A DNA stretch of 33,727 bases from an uncultured Candidatus Saccharibacteria bacterium (GCA_937863095.1 CALMCP010000005.1:1-33727), one strand, 5' to 3'. Numbered from the stretch's first letter, positions 26,334-32,812 are shown. Numbers and translations are program-made. The notes: generated from the sequence alone by a model not told the origin.

Positions 26334-27230
26334 CTAGCGGTCGATTGCCATCGCTGGCAGATTGATGACAGTGATGTTGGCTTTTTCAAGTGCTGCTAAG
26401 AGGCGGGTGCGCATCTCAAGTGTCACCGCCCACTGGTCAGACGGCATGGTTTTTCCAGAGATAGTCAGCTCGATGCTTTTTTCGGTCACTTCGCCGATGG
26501 TCATGAACTGCGGCGGGTCGATGATTTTTCGCTTCCAGCCAGGGTCTTTGGCGAGCTCGCTACCGATGCTGTTGATGAGCTTCACGGCTTTGTCAACATT
26601 GGCGTCGGCACTGATGTCGATGCTGAACCGCGTGATGCCATAGCCCATTGTCTTGTTGATAACTCGTTGAATCGTCCCATTGGGGATGTAGTGCACGTTG
26701 CCGTCTCGGTCGCGCACAACCGTCGAGCGAGTGCCGACGCGCTCAACCGTACCAACTGAGCCCATGATATCGACAACATCGCCGACGCGGTACTGATTCT
26801 CCGCGATGATGAACGCGCCAGTCAGAAAATCTTTGACTAGTGATTGCGAGCCGAAGCCGATTGCCACGCCGATGATACCCGCGCTGGCAAATAGCGGCGA
26901 CAGGTCAAATCCAAACAGTTTGTTCGCCAGCATCGCCGCGACGTAGATGAGTATGACGATGCGCCAGAAACTCTTCATCATACTGATGAGTGTTTTTTCG
27001 CGTTTTTCTCGGTCCTTGCGGTGCCATGCACGATGTTTGGCGGTTTGACGGATGATGTAGCGGATGCCGTAGGAGATAAAGAGACGGCCGATGTAGTAGG
27101 TGAGCAGCGCGCCGATGATAATGCTGACGAGCTGGAGTGCCTGCGGGCTGACGAGAAAACCGAGCCCATGACTCGTGAGCCATGTGTCGATTGACCAGTT
27201 TGCGAGGAGTTCTTTTAAAAGCGTATCCAT
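26334..27230 (-). CDS. Small-conductance mechanosensitive channel (MscS family)
   Basis: A 298-aa channel that releases solutes on hypo-osmotic shock. Three membrane helices lie at about residues 30-55, 85-105 and 110-135. The last is the pore helix with SAGIIGVAIGFGSQSLVKDF, followed by the MscS beta domain (YRVGDVVDIMGSVGTVERVG; RDRDGNVHYIPNGTI) and a C-terminal alpha/beta domain (about 205-298). The frame is open to 27371, inside trmB, but ATG 27230 is supported by the family length and an extended -10 TGA-TACACT seven bases upstream. It diverges from trmB with only 24 bases between the start codons. Confidence 0.93.
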   Translation of the reverse strand: MDTLLKELLANWSIDTWLTSHGLGFLVSPQALQLVSIIIGALLTYYIGRLFISYGIRYIIRQTAKHRAWHRKDREKREKTLISMMKSFWRIVILIYVAAMLANKLFGFDLSPLFASAGIIGVAIGFGSQSLVKDFLTGAFIIAENQYRVGDVVDIMGSVGTVERVGTRSTVVRDRDGNVHYIPNGTIQRVINKTMGYGITRFSIDISADANVDKAVKLINSIGSELAKDPGWKRKIIDPPQFMTIGEVTEKSIELTISGKTMPSDQWAVTLEMRTRLLAALEKANITVINLPAMAIDR

Positions 27231-27237
27231 TTTCCTT

Positions 27238-27247
27238 AGTGTATCAT
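27238..27247. promoter_or_regulatory. Overlapping divergent -10 elements (mscS / trmB)
   Basis: On the minus strand, TGA-TACACT (-10 at 27243-27238) ends seven bases before mscS ATG 27230. On the plus strand, TATCAT (27242-27247) ends seven bases before trmB ATG 27255. The two hexamers share two base pairs, and each upstream promoter region lies inside the other gene. Confidence 0.6.
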
Positions 27248-27254
27248 AGAGAGT

Positions 27255-28013
27255 ATGACCGAGATAGACCCCGACCAGTTCATCATCACTCGCAAGCGCA
27301 AAAAATACAAGTTTGCGAAGTTTGCCAATGCTCGCAATTGCTTCGAATTTGACGAATGGCAGACAACGCAACGGCAGGGTAATTCAACGTGCGCCGGGCC
27401 TGGCCTGGCGCAAACAGGGGTAGACATAGGCGAAGGTGCGCCGGGCCTGGCCCGGCGCAGAGTTGATGTGGTGGAAATCGGGGCGGGGACGGGATTGTTC
27501 GTGGTTGAGCTCGCGGCGAGACATCCGGAGTTGGTGTTTGCGGGGGTGGATGTCAAGGCAGACCGGCTGCAAAAGGGTGCGTACGAAGCGCTGGAGAGAG
27601 GAATTGACAATGTTGTGTTCATCCGTGCCCGCGCTGACCAGATTGATGAGCTGTTTCCGCCTGACTCGCTCCGAGCTATCTGGCTGACCTTTTCCGATCC
27701 CTTTCCAAAAAAGCGCTCGGCTGGTCGCCGCCTGACCCATCCCATTTACCTCAAAAAATACGCCAACCTATTGTGCTTGAGGCCTGGCCTCAAGCAGGCT
27801 GGGCTGGGCGAGCTGTATATCAAGCATGACAATCTGGAGTTTTTCCAGTGGAGTTTGGAGCAACTTGTAGCTGAAGGCTGGCGGGTTGATGAGCTGAGTT
27901 TTGATCTTCACGAGTCGGAACTGTCGGATAACTACAAGATTCTCACATCGTACGAGCAGCGCTGGCTCGAAGAGGGGCGAACAACACAGTTTGTGCGAGC
28001 CCACCGAAGCTGA
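27255..28013 (+). CDS. trmB: tRNA (guanine-N7-)-methyltransferase
   Basis: SAM-dependent enzyme that methylates G46 of tRNA. The Rossmann motif I is VVEIGAGTGLFVVEL, followed by 'FAGVDVK' and the family signature 'IWLTFSDPFPKKRS' with the catalytic DPxPKKRH-like stretch (R in place of H), then KKYANLL and GELYIKHDN. At 252 aa it is longer than usual (about 210-230). The excess lies in two places that coincide with GC-rich palindromes: about 30 residues between W36 and motif I, and about ten residues (CLRPGLKQAGL) where other TrmB proteins read KPGG. The stop TGA forms part of the -10 of the next gene. Activity is probably retained because the insertions fall in loops. Confidence 0.93.
   Translation: MTEIDPDQFIITRKRKKYKFAKFANARNCFEFDEWQTTQRQGNSTCAGPGLAQTGVDIGEGAPGLARRRVDVVEIGAGTGLFVVELAARHPELVFAGVDVKADRLQKGAYEALERGIDNVVFIRARADQIDELFPPDSLRAIWLTFSDPFPKKRSAGRRLTHPIYLKKYANLLCLRPGLKQAGLGELYIKHDNLEFFQWSLEQLVAEGWRVDELSFDLHESELSDNYKILTSYEQRWLEEGRTTQFVRAHRS
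27390..27412 (+). repeat. In-gene palindromic insertion 1 (trmB)
   Basis: TGCGCCGGGCC-T-GGCCTGGCGCA, a near-perfect 23-base palindrome with core GGCCTGGCC, in frame inside trmB (read CAGPGLAQ). Confidence 0.75.
27437..27459 (+). repeat. In-gene palindromic insertion 2 (trmB)
   Basis: TGCGCCGGGCC-T-GGCCCGGCGCA, a palindrome that is perfect apart from its centre. It lies 47 bases after copy 1 and so is read in a different frame (GAPGLARR). Confidence 0.75.
27776..27794 (+). repeat. In-gene palindromic insertion 3 (trmB)
   Basis: CTTGAGGCC-T-GGCCTCAAG, a 19-base palindrome sharing the GGCCTGGCC core with copies 1 and 2 but with different outer stems. It encodes LRPGLK where TrmB proteins usually have KPGG. 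Confidence 0.65.
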
Positions 28014-28019
28014 TACAAT
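28011..28019 (+). promoter_or_regulatory. Extended -10 TGATACAAT fused to the trmB stop codon
   Basis: The trmB stop TGA (28011-28013) is also the TGN of the extended -10. TACAAT (28014-28019) ends six bases before ATG 28026, predicting a leaderless mRNA. A weak -35 TTGTGC is at 27991-27996 (17-base spacer). Confidence 0.65.
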
Positions 28020-28025
28020 AACCAC

Positions 28026-28367
28026 ATGAATGTGAATGACTATAGCGAGCGCGCAATTAGTACGCTTTTGGGCGAACACGCTATTACCGACATGGACGCG
28101 ACACTCCTTTCGCAAGTGTTTGGCTTGATGGGCGAGAGCGGTGAAGTGGCAGAGAAATTCAAAAAGCTCATTCGCGATAAGAAGGGCGTTATTTCTGAGG
28201 AGGACAAGGCGGAAATTATCAAGGAGCTTGGTGATATTTTGTGGTACATCAACTCAGTATCATACCTTTTGGGCTCGAGTCTCGAAGAAGTCGCTCAAAA
28301 GAACCTCGACAAAGTGCTCAGCCGTAAAGAACGGGGCAAAACTCAAGGAAGTGGCGATAACCGTTAA
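28026..28367 (+). CDS. MazG-like nucleotide pyrophosphohydrolase
   Basis: A 113-aa cytoplasmic enzyme of the all-alpha NTP pyrophosphatase superfamily, hydrolysing (d)NTPs to monophosphate and pyrophosphate. The two metal-binding motifs are visible: GLMGESGEVAEKFKKLIRDK (about residues 33-52, E-x2-E type) and EIIKELGDILWYINSVSYLL (about 63-82, E-x2-D type). The short single-domain form is common in phages and small genomes. It is followed after six bases by a Nudix gene, so two nucleotide-clearing enzymes lie together. Confidence 0.88.
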   Translation: MNVNDYSERAISTLLGEHAITDMDATLLSQVFGLMGESGEVAEKFKKLIRDKKGVISEEDKAEIIKELGDILWYINSVSYLLGSSLEEVAQKNLDKVLSRKERGKTQGSGDNR

Positions 28368-28373
28368 AAAATT

Positions 28374-28781
28374 ATGGTTCACGAGAGTATTTATCCGTCG
28401 ACGTATTACAGAGTGTCATTAAAGGCAGTGATTCATGATGAGCAGGGAAGAATATTGGTTAACAAAGAATACGATTTTGAAACCTGGAGTCTGCCCGGCG
28501 GTGGCTGGGACCACGGCGAAACAGAGCACGAAGCACTGGCGCGTGAGCTGAAGGAAGAGGTGGGGTACGAGGGTGAGTTTACGGCAACTCCTCGCGCTAC
28601 GGCAGTGACTTGGCTGGAGTCAAAACAGGCGTATCTTTTGTGGATTGTCTATGATGTTAATCCTGAAAACATGAATTTTAGGATAGGCGAAGACAGTACT
28701 GAGATAGCGTTTATCCACCCCGATGAATTTCGTAAGAATGCTCGTGGCGGTGCTGAGCGGTGGATTGCGGATAATCTCTAG
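28374..28781 (+). CDS. Nudix hydrolase
   Basis: A 135-aa hydrolase of nucleoside diphosphates linked to another group. The Nudix box is complete: GGWDHGETEHEALARELK then EEVGY, fitting G-x5-E-x7-REU-x-EE-x-GU at about residues 43-65. The N-terminal strand (YYRVSLKAVIHDEQGRILVN) and C-terminal strands fit the fold. The substrate cannot be inferred. The start at ATG 28374, six bases after the MazG-like stop, has no clear Shine-Dalgarno site, so translation may be coupled. Its stop overlaps the stop of the converging murC segment by three bases (CTAG). Confidence 0.9.
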   Translation: MVHESIYPSTYYRVSLKAVIHDEQGRILVNKEYDFETWSLPGGGWDHGETEHEALARELKEEVGYEGEFTATPRATAVTWLESKQAYLLWIVYDVNPENMNFRIGEDSTEIAFIHPDEFRKNARGGAERWIADNL

Positions 28782-29383
28782 TTGTTTCTAGTTTGTTCTC
28801 GTACCCACCCATCAATCGACCCAGCCCCCATACACAGCACGAGGTGTCCGGCGTCGATGTGACGCTGGATGGTATCCCACAAATCATCGTTCATTTCAGT
28901 GGTGTGAACTTCGGTTTTATGTAGGTTTTCAGTCAATTCTTCGGGCGATAAAACGGGCAAACCAGGGTTTTCGCGGCTCAGATACGTCGGCAACCAGTGC
29001 ACCTTCTTCGCTCCGGCAAATACGTCATCGGTATATTGTCTGCGGATTTCATGTTGGCGGACATTCTGATGTGGTTGATATACCAAAATTACTTCCTCTG
29101 ACAGCTCACCAGCCATCTGGAGCGTTGCGGCGATTTCCGTGGGTGTGTGACCATAATCAGAGTAAAGCCCCTCTGCAAGCTTCTCAAAGCGTCGGTTGGT
29201 GCCGGGAAATGAGTTTATCGCTGGCAAAACATTGGTTTCTGGCATAATTTTCGCAAGTGCCCGCTCAACCAAAAACGCATTATGCCGCGTGTGGTCGCCC
29301 GCCAGTGTAAAGCGTGTTAGGCCCATCAACTCGTCGAACGCTTCATAATCAGCGGCAATATCCGGCTGGTGCAGATACCGCAA
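28778..29383 (-). CDS. murC: MurC-like, C-terminal segment (same frame, after an in-frame TAA)
   Basis: The downstream part of UDP-N-acetylmuramate-alanine ligase. It includes FTLAGDHTRHNAFLVERALA (the N-x6-A region of Mur ligases), FPGTNRRFEKL, SDYGHTPTEIAATL (the 'DYAHHPTE' signature) and VYQPHQNVR (the QPH.Y/F.R motif), then a C-terminal domain ending in VLCMGAGSIDGWVR. It is in the same reading frame as the segment at 29405-30037 and separated from it by a single TAA. The nominal start is TTG 29383, with no Shine-Dalgarno site or promoter. Joined, the two parts give about 419 residues, close to a complete though somewhat short MurC. It is either a nonsense-mutated gene, a sequencing or assembly error, or a true split protein. 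Confidence 0.8.
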   Translation of the reverse strand: MRYLHQPDIAADYEAFDELMGLTRFTLAGDHTRHNAFLVERALAKIMPETNVLPAINSFPGTNRRFEKLAEGLYSDYGHTPTEIAATLQMAGELSEEVILVYQPHQNVRQHEIRRQYTDDVFAGAKKVHWLPTYLSRENPGLPVLSPEELTENLHKTEVHTTEMNDDLWDTIQRHIDAGHLVLCMGAGSIDGWVREQTRNN

Positions 29384-29404
29384 ATCCTTTTCCCCAAGTA
29401 GTGA

Positions 29405-30037
29405 TTACTCTGATTGTTCGAGAAATTGCACGAAAGCCTGGCGATAATCATCGGGAGTGGGAAAAGTGTCAGGGTGGTCGTACTCAATTGACGTGACTAT
29501 GCTCAGCCATGGCTCAAAATGCAGAAAATTTCGGTCAAACTCATCGCATTCATAGACAAAATACTCGCTCGCCGGGTCAAATTGCCCACTTGGGCCCCAC
29601 GATAGTGTCGTTCCCACTGAGTACGACACTGGCACGCCAAGCTGCTTCAGCGTCCAAACCATCATGCCGGTTGTTGTTGTCTTGCCATGAGTTCCTGCCA
29701 CGGCTATCAATTTCAATTTTTTCTCAGCGATGATATGTGCCAGTAATTCATCCCGCTTCGCCGTATGTAAACCAAGCTCCCGCGCCAATACGAGCTCCGG
29801 GTGGTCACTCGGCAGCGCCGCCGTATAGACAAACCAATCAAGCGGCTTCAGAGTGTGCTGCTCGCGCAAAAACGCCCCCGACTGGTCGTACGACACGTTG
29901 ACACCTCGCTCCTCCAGCTCCCGCGTCACCAAACTCTCGGCCATGTCCGACCCAACGACCGCATATCCCGCGTTCAAAGCAATCTCCGCTAACGGTCCAA
30001 TCCCCACGCCGCCGATACCCGAAAAATAGATGTTCAT
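29405..30037 (-). CDS. murC: MurC-like, N-terminal segment (ends at premature TAA)
   Basis: The first half (210 aa) of UDP-N-acetylmuramate-alanine ligase, which adds L-Ala to UDP-MurNAc in peptidoglycan synthesis. The Rossmann motif FSGIGGVGIGPLAEIA is at residues 4-19, and the ATP loop VAGTHGKTTTTGMM at about 113-126. The central domain has YECDEFDRNFLHF and SIEYDHPDTF. The frame stops at TAA (29407-29405) after FLEQSE and continues in the same frame with MurC sequence. The start ATG 30037 lies six bases after an extended -10. MurC is normally essential, so a working copy elsewhere, readthrough or a sequence error should be considered. WhiB is encoded 12 bases upstream. Confidence 0.85.
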   Translation of the reverse strand: MNIYFSGIGGVGIGPLAEIALNAGYAVVGSDMAESLVTRELEERGVNVSYDQSGAFLREQHTLKPLDWFVYTAALPSDHPELVLARELGLHTAKRDELLAHIIAEKKLKLIAVAGTHGKTTTTGMMVWTLKQLGVPVSYSVGTTLSWGPSGQFDPASEYFVYECDEFDRNFLHFEPWLSIVTSIEYDHPDTFPTPDDYRQAFVQFLEQSE

Positions 30038-30043
30038 ACGCTT

Positions 30044-30052
30044 ATTGTATCA
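30044..30052 (-). promoter_or_regulatory. Extended -10 TGATACAAT fused to the whiB stop codon (minus)
   Basis: Read on the minus strand, the whiB stop TGA (30052-30050) is the TGN of the -10, and TACAAT (30049-30044) ends six bases before murC ATG 30037. This is the same arrangement as trmB/mazG. Confidence 0.65.
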
Positions 30053-30346
30053 TGGGCGCGACTGGGGCGATGTGCGCAGTAGGCGTCCAGGCCGTCGGCT
30101 CGCTAGCCACCTGCGCTCATGCGGAGTCGTGCCGCCCCATATGCCGTCGATTTCGTTATTTTCAAGTGCCTCTGTGAGGCACTTGTCCCTAACGATACAG
30201 CTGGCGCAGACCGTTTTGGCTAGTTTGACGGCATCTCTACCGTAGCTCGATGGAAAGAACTCATCAGGATCAGTTTGAGCGCAAGATGCGTTACTACGCC
30301 ATTCAGCGGTTATTTCAATCAATTCACGAGGTGTAATATTGTGCAT
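30050..30346 (-). CDS. WhiB-family [4Fe-4S] transcriptional regulator
   Basis: A 98-aa Wbl protein. The four cluster ligands are C22, C47, C50 and C56 (C...VCASC-x5-C). C22 sits in ASCAQTDPDEFFP, matching the C-x-x-x-DP-x-x-FFP pattern. The VRDKCLTEALENNEIDGIWG stretch and WGGTTPHERR form the family's beta turn, and a basic tail (RRPGRLLR) follows for DNA contact. WhiB proteins bind the primary sigma factor and sense O2, NO or redox state in Actinobacteria and their phages. ATG 30346 is chosen because a consensus -10 ends six bases before it; ATG 30370 (106 aa) lies upstream of that -10 and would not be transcribed. Co-transcription with murC is possible. Confidence 0.93.
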   Translation of the reverse strand: MHNITPRELIEITAEWRSNASCAQTDPDEFFPSSYGRDAVKLAKTVCASCIVRDKCLTEALENNEIDGIWGGTTPHERRWLASRRPGRLLRTSPQSRP

Positions 30347-30352
30347 ACCTTC

Positions 30353-30381
30353 ATTATATTGTGTATTCATCAGCTACTCAA
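30353..30381 (-). promoter_or_regulatory. Promoter of whiB, leaderless (minus)
   Basis: On the minus strand: TTGAGT (30381-30376), 17-base spacer, TATAAT (30358-30353), then six bases to ATG 30346. It is one of the clearest leaderless promoters in the window. Confidence 0.75.
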
Positions 30382-30412
30382 GCACAAGGGGTAACATTCT
30401 TCCAAAAAGGTA

Positions 30413-30441
30413 TTGCTTTTTTGTCAAAAGTGTGCTATACT
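30413..30441 (+). promoter_or_regulatory. Promoter of the MFS gene
   Basis: TTGCTT (30413-30418), 17-base spacer, TGC-TATACT (-10 at 30436-30441). The leader is about 25 bases with only a weak AAGG as a possible Shine-Dalgarno site. Confidence 0.65.
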
Positions 30442-30472
30442 GAAAGTATAAGGTTACAAAAAACACCAAAAT

Positions 30473-31687
30473 ATGTTCAAAAAAATCATCCACACCATCG
30501 CAGCACGACACTTCTGGCACACCGTCAGCTTCTCAGAGATTGGTCAGTTGCACGCCGCTCGGCTGATGCGTACCATCGCTATCAACCTCGGTGCAGCACT
30601 CATCTCGGTCTACATGCTACAGATAGGCTACTCACTGGTGTTTGTATCATTGTTTTGGGCAATCTACTTCGCTTTTAAAGTGATTATCATGTTGCCACTG
30701 GCACAAATCATCGCCAGCATCGGCGCCCGAAAAGCCATCCTTATCTCGAACTTTCTCTACGTCCCGTCGATGATTTCTTTCATCTTCTTGCCAACCTATG
30801 GTGCACCGATGTTGGTTATCACCGTCCTCTTTCAGACTGCCTCGGCCGCTCTCTATGACATGGGCTACCTCGTCGGTCTGTCACGCCTCAGTCGCGACCG
30901 CAAACCTGGTCAAGAGGTCGCTATGATGAAAATTGCTGAAATGGTCGCCAAAGGTCTGAGCCCGCTCATCGGTGGACTACTCGCCATGTTCTTTGACCCG
31001 CGTGCAGCACTGGTGGTATCTATCGGCTTCTTCATCCTTGCCTCGGTACCGCTCATGCGCATGGTTGACTCGATGACGACCGGCTTTCGCTTGGCGCCAA
31101 AAGGATTCCCGTGGAAAAAAGCTGCCCAGAGTCTGTTGGTGCAGGTGCCTATCGGCTTTGACTCCTATGCCTCGACGACGGCATGGTCGCTGTTTCTCGC
31201 GGTTATCATCTTTAGCGCCAGTGGCAATCAAGTCTATGCCGAGCTGGGCGCGCTGACGTCGCTTATTCTCGTGGTGTCGCTGGTGTCGGCCTATGCCTAC
31301 GGGAAATTGATTGACAGAAAAGCTGGCGGACAGTTACTGCTATGGACGGCGATTGGCAACATCGTGGCAAATCTGTTTCGCGCCTTTGTACACACGCCAG
31401 TGGCGGCTGTCGGAACCAATGCCGCCCATGAAGTCATGGCGACGGGCTACTCGATGGCCTACATGCGTGGCATGATTGACGTGGCAAACCACACTGGCTA
31501 CCGCGTGTTCTACATCGCGATGACGCAGCTGACTGCCAACCTTGGTGCGGCTATCGGTGCACTCTTGCTCGCAGGCATCATCGCGCTGTTTGGCTCAGCT
31601 ACCGGCTTCAGTGCCTTCTATATCGCCACTGCGGTCGTCGTGACAGGCATCGCCTTCGCACGATTTAGCGTATATAAAAACGCGTAG
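30473..31687 (+). CDS. Major facilitator superfamily transporter
   Basis: A 404-aa integral membrane protein with 11-12 predicted helices in two halves. After helix 2 it has the loop ASIGARKAILIS, where MFS proteins carry the G-x-x-x-D-R-x-G-R-R-type motif, and a second equivalent loop YGKLIDRKAGG in the C-terminal half. A conserved-looking charged stretch (SRDRKPGQEVAMMKIAEMVA) joins early helices. No substrate can be named; some CPR relatives are annotated as drug or sugar exporters. The gene stands alone: it is divergent from whiB and followed by a separate promoter. Confidence 0.85.
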   Translation: MFKKIIHTIAARHFWHTVSFSEIGQLHAARLMRTIAINLGAALISVYMLQIGYSLVFVSLFWAIYFAFKVIIMLPLAQIIASIGARKAILISNFLYVPSMISFIFLPTYGAPMLVITVLFQTASAALYDMGYLVGLSRLSRDRKPGQEVAMMKIAEMVAKGLSPLIGGLLAMFFDPRAALVVSIGFFILASVPLMRMVDSMTTGFRLAPKGFPWKKAAQSLLVQVPIGFDSYASTTAWSLFLAVIIFSASGNQVYAELGALTSLILVVSLVSAYAYGKLIDRKAGGQLLLWTAIGNIVANLFRAFVHTPVAAVGTNAAHEVMATGYSMAYMRGMIDVANHTGYRVFYIAMTQLTANLGAAIGALLLAGIIALFGSATGFSAFYIATAVVVTGIAFARFSVYKNA

Positions 31688-31690
31688 TTG

Positions 31691-31699
31691 TGCTATAAT
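31691..31699 (+). promoter_or_regulatory. Extended -10 TGCTATAAT
   Basis: Perfect TGC-TATAAT directly after the MFS stop, with no recognisable -35. The leader is about 23 bases, with AGGGGTGGAG before the TTG at 31729. Confidence 0.65.
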
Positions 31700-31728
31700 C
31701 ATCTCTGTAAAGAGGGGTGGAGAACTAC

Positions 31729-32379
31729 TTGGCAGATACGCAACACGTACGCCGCACGGTAAAGGCGGTTGAGAAAGTAAAAACCTGGCAGCTGGCGGTC
31801 GTCCTGCTGATGGCTGTGTTTGTGACAGCTACGTTTTTGCGGCTGAACAACATCGGTATGATTGAGCGGCGTGACGCGGTCTATGCGGCTGATGAGGCGG
31901 GGGATGCGGCGCAGCTCCAGCGACGACTCTACGACCTCCAGCGTTTTGTGTCGGCGCACATGAACACCGACCCGGGGCGGATAGCTCTAGAGCGGTCGTA
32001 TCAGCGGGATAATGACCGTCTGAAGGAAGAGTACATGGCTCGCCAATCGGACAGTCCCTATGGCAATGTCTACAAGCAGGCAGCGGACGTCTGTGACCCG
32101 ATAGGGCAGGCACAGGGGTGGCGCTGGCCAGATGTGCGCTACACGAACTGCATCGACCAAGAATTGTCAAAATATCCCGACGCCAGCCAGTCGCAGGGCC
32201 AGTTCAAGCCGCTGCCACCGGAGGCGTATTATCACACCTTTGTTTCACCTCTGTGGAGTCCAGATTTTGCTGGGTGGGCTGTGGTGGCGTGCGTGGTGAT
32301 TGTTGTGGTAATCATCGGGCGGCTCATCACTTTGGGCGTCTTGAAACTGATGTTGCGTAGTAAATATCGACAGATATAG
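31729..32379 (+). CDS. Two-TM membrane protein with extracytoplasmic domain, unknown
   Basis: A 216-aa protein with a membrane helix near the N-terminus (about residues 19-37, WQLAVVLLMAVFVTATFL) and another near the C-terminus (about 180-205). Between them lies a charged, mostly helical domain of about 140 residues (RRLYDLQRFVSAHMNTDPGR) with two Cys that could pair. The start is uncertain. GTG 31717 is in frame, but TTG 31729 is the better placed start because GGAG lies 6-8 bases before it. I do not recognise the family. It looks like an envelope protein, consistent with its neighbours. Confidence 0.65.
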   Translation: MADTQHVRRTVKAVEKVKTWQLAVVLLMAVFVTATFLRLNNIGMIERRDAVYAADEAGDAAQLQRRLYDLQRFVSAHMNTDPGRIALERSYQRDNDRLKEEYMARQSDSPYGNVYKQAADVCDPIGQAQGWRWPDVRYTNCIDQELSKYPDASQSQGQFKPLPPEAYYHTFVSPLWSPDFAGWAVVACVVIVVVIIGRLITLGVLKLMLRSKYRQI

Positions 32380-32399
32380 CTCGAATCATAGAACCCATC

Positions 32400-32489
32400 T
32401 GTCATTACCCGGTTTATCCGGGTAATCCAGTAAGACATGCATCAATTAACTTTTTTAATTGGATACCCCGAACAAGTCGGGGTATGACA
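32400..32489 (+). repeat. REP-doublet-like palindromic element, copy 2
   Basis: A 90-bp element with the same TGTCAT / ATGACA ends and the same two hairpins (ATTACCCGG / CCGGGTAAT and ATACCCCGA / TCGGGGTAT) as 16825-16907. The middle spacer differs in sequence and length (AT-rich). It appears to sit inside foldback 3. Confidence 0.8.
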
Positions 32490-32531
32490 CGGTGAGAAAA
32501 TGGTTGGGAGTGATGGGGTTTGAGATTAAAG
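32490..32531. repeat. Foldback element 3, right arm
   Basis: AATGGTTGGGAG then TGATGGGGTTTGAGATT (32499-32527) is close to the right arm of foldback 2 (25383-25407). A partial left arm (AATCATAGAACCCATC, about 32384-32399) lies on the other side of the REP element, as if the REP had inserted into the foldback. Confidence 0.55.
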
Positions 32532-32541
32532 TATTTTAGGC

Positions 32542-32572
32542 TTGACAGGGGCTACCAGAGGCGGTACTCTGG
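32542..32572 (+). promoter_or_regulatory. Promoter with operator-like inverted repeat
   Basis: TTGACA (32542-32547), 17-base spacer, weak -10 TACTCT (32565-32570). The inverted repeat CCAGAG-N6-CTCTGG (32555-32560, 32567-32572) overlaps the -10, so a bound regulator could block it. Shine-Dalgarno AGGAGG is at 32590-32595. Confidence 0.55.
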
Positions 32573-32605
32573 AGGAGTATAGCAGTAATAGGAGGTATAA
32601 ACCAC

Positions 32606-32812
32606 ATGGCTTACAAGCATACTAACTCAAAGGGTGTTACATACTACTTGCACAAGACCGACGTCACGCTACGCGGCGGCAAGACACAAACTATCTACTT
32701 CTTTGCCAAGGTAGAGAAGAACGAAAAAGGTGAGCCAACTGACTTGCCAGCAGACCGCGTTGTGACTGAAAATCCACGCAACGGTTTCTTGACTATCAAG
32801 AAGAAGAAATAA
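32606..32812 (+). CDS. Small basic protein, 68 aa, unknown
   Basis: Begins MAYKHTNSKGVTYYLHKTDV and has RGGKTQTIYFFAKVEKNEKG, LPADRVVTENPRNGFLT and a terminal KKKK. The strongly patterned beta-type sequence, perfect AGGAGG ten bases before the ATG and a downstream terminator show it is a real, well-expressed gene. I associate this kind of short protein with Saccharibacteria genomes, where it is usually left as hypothetical, but that is memory and not shown here. No catalytic motif or membrane segment is visible. A small nucleic-acid-binding role is conceivable from its charge, no more. Confidence 0.8.
   Translation: MAYKHTNSKGVTYYLHKTDVTLRGGKTQTIYFFAKVEKNEKGEPTDLPADRVVTENPRNGFLTIKKKK

Noticed and set aside
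29405-29407. Alternative genetic code as explanation of the murC stop
   Set aside because: The codon is TAA, while the CPR recoding known to me concerns TGA; TAA and TGA both end other genes in this window (for example aspS and trmB with TGA).
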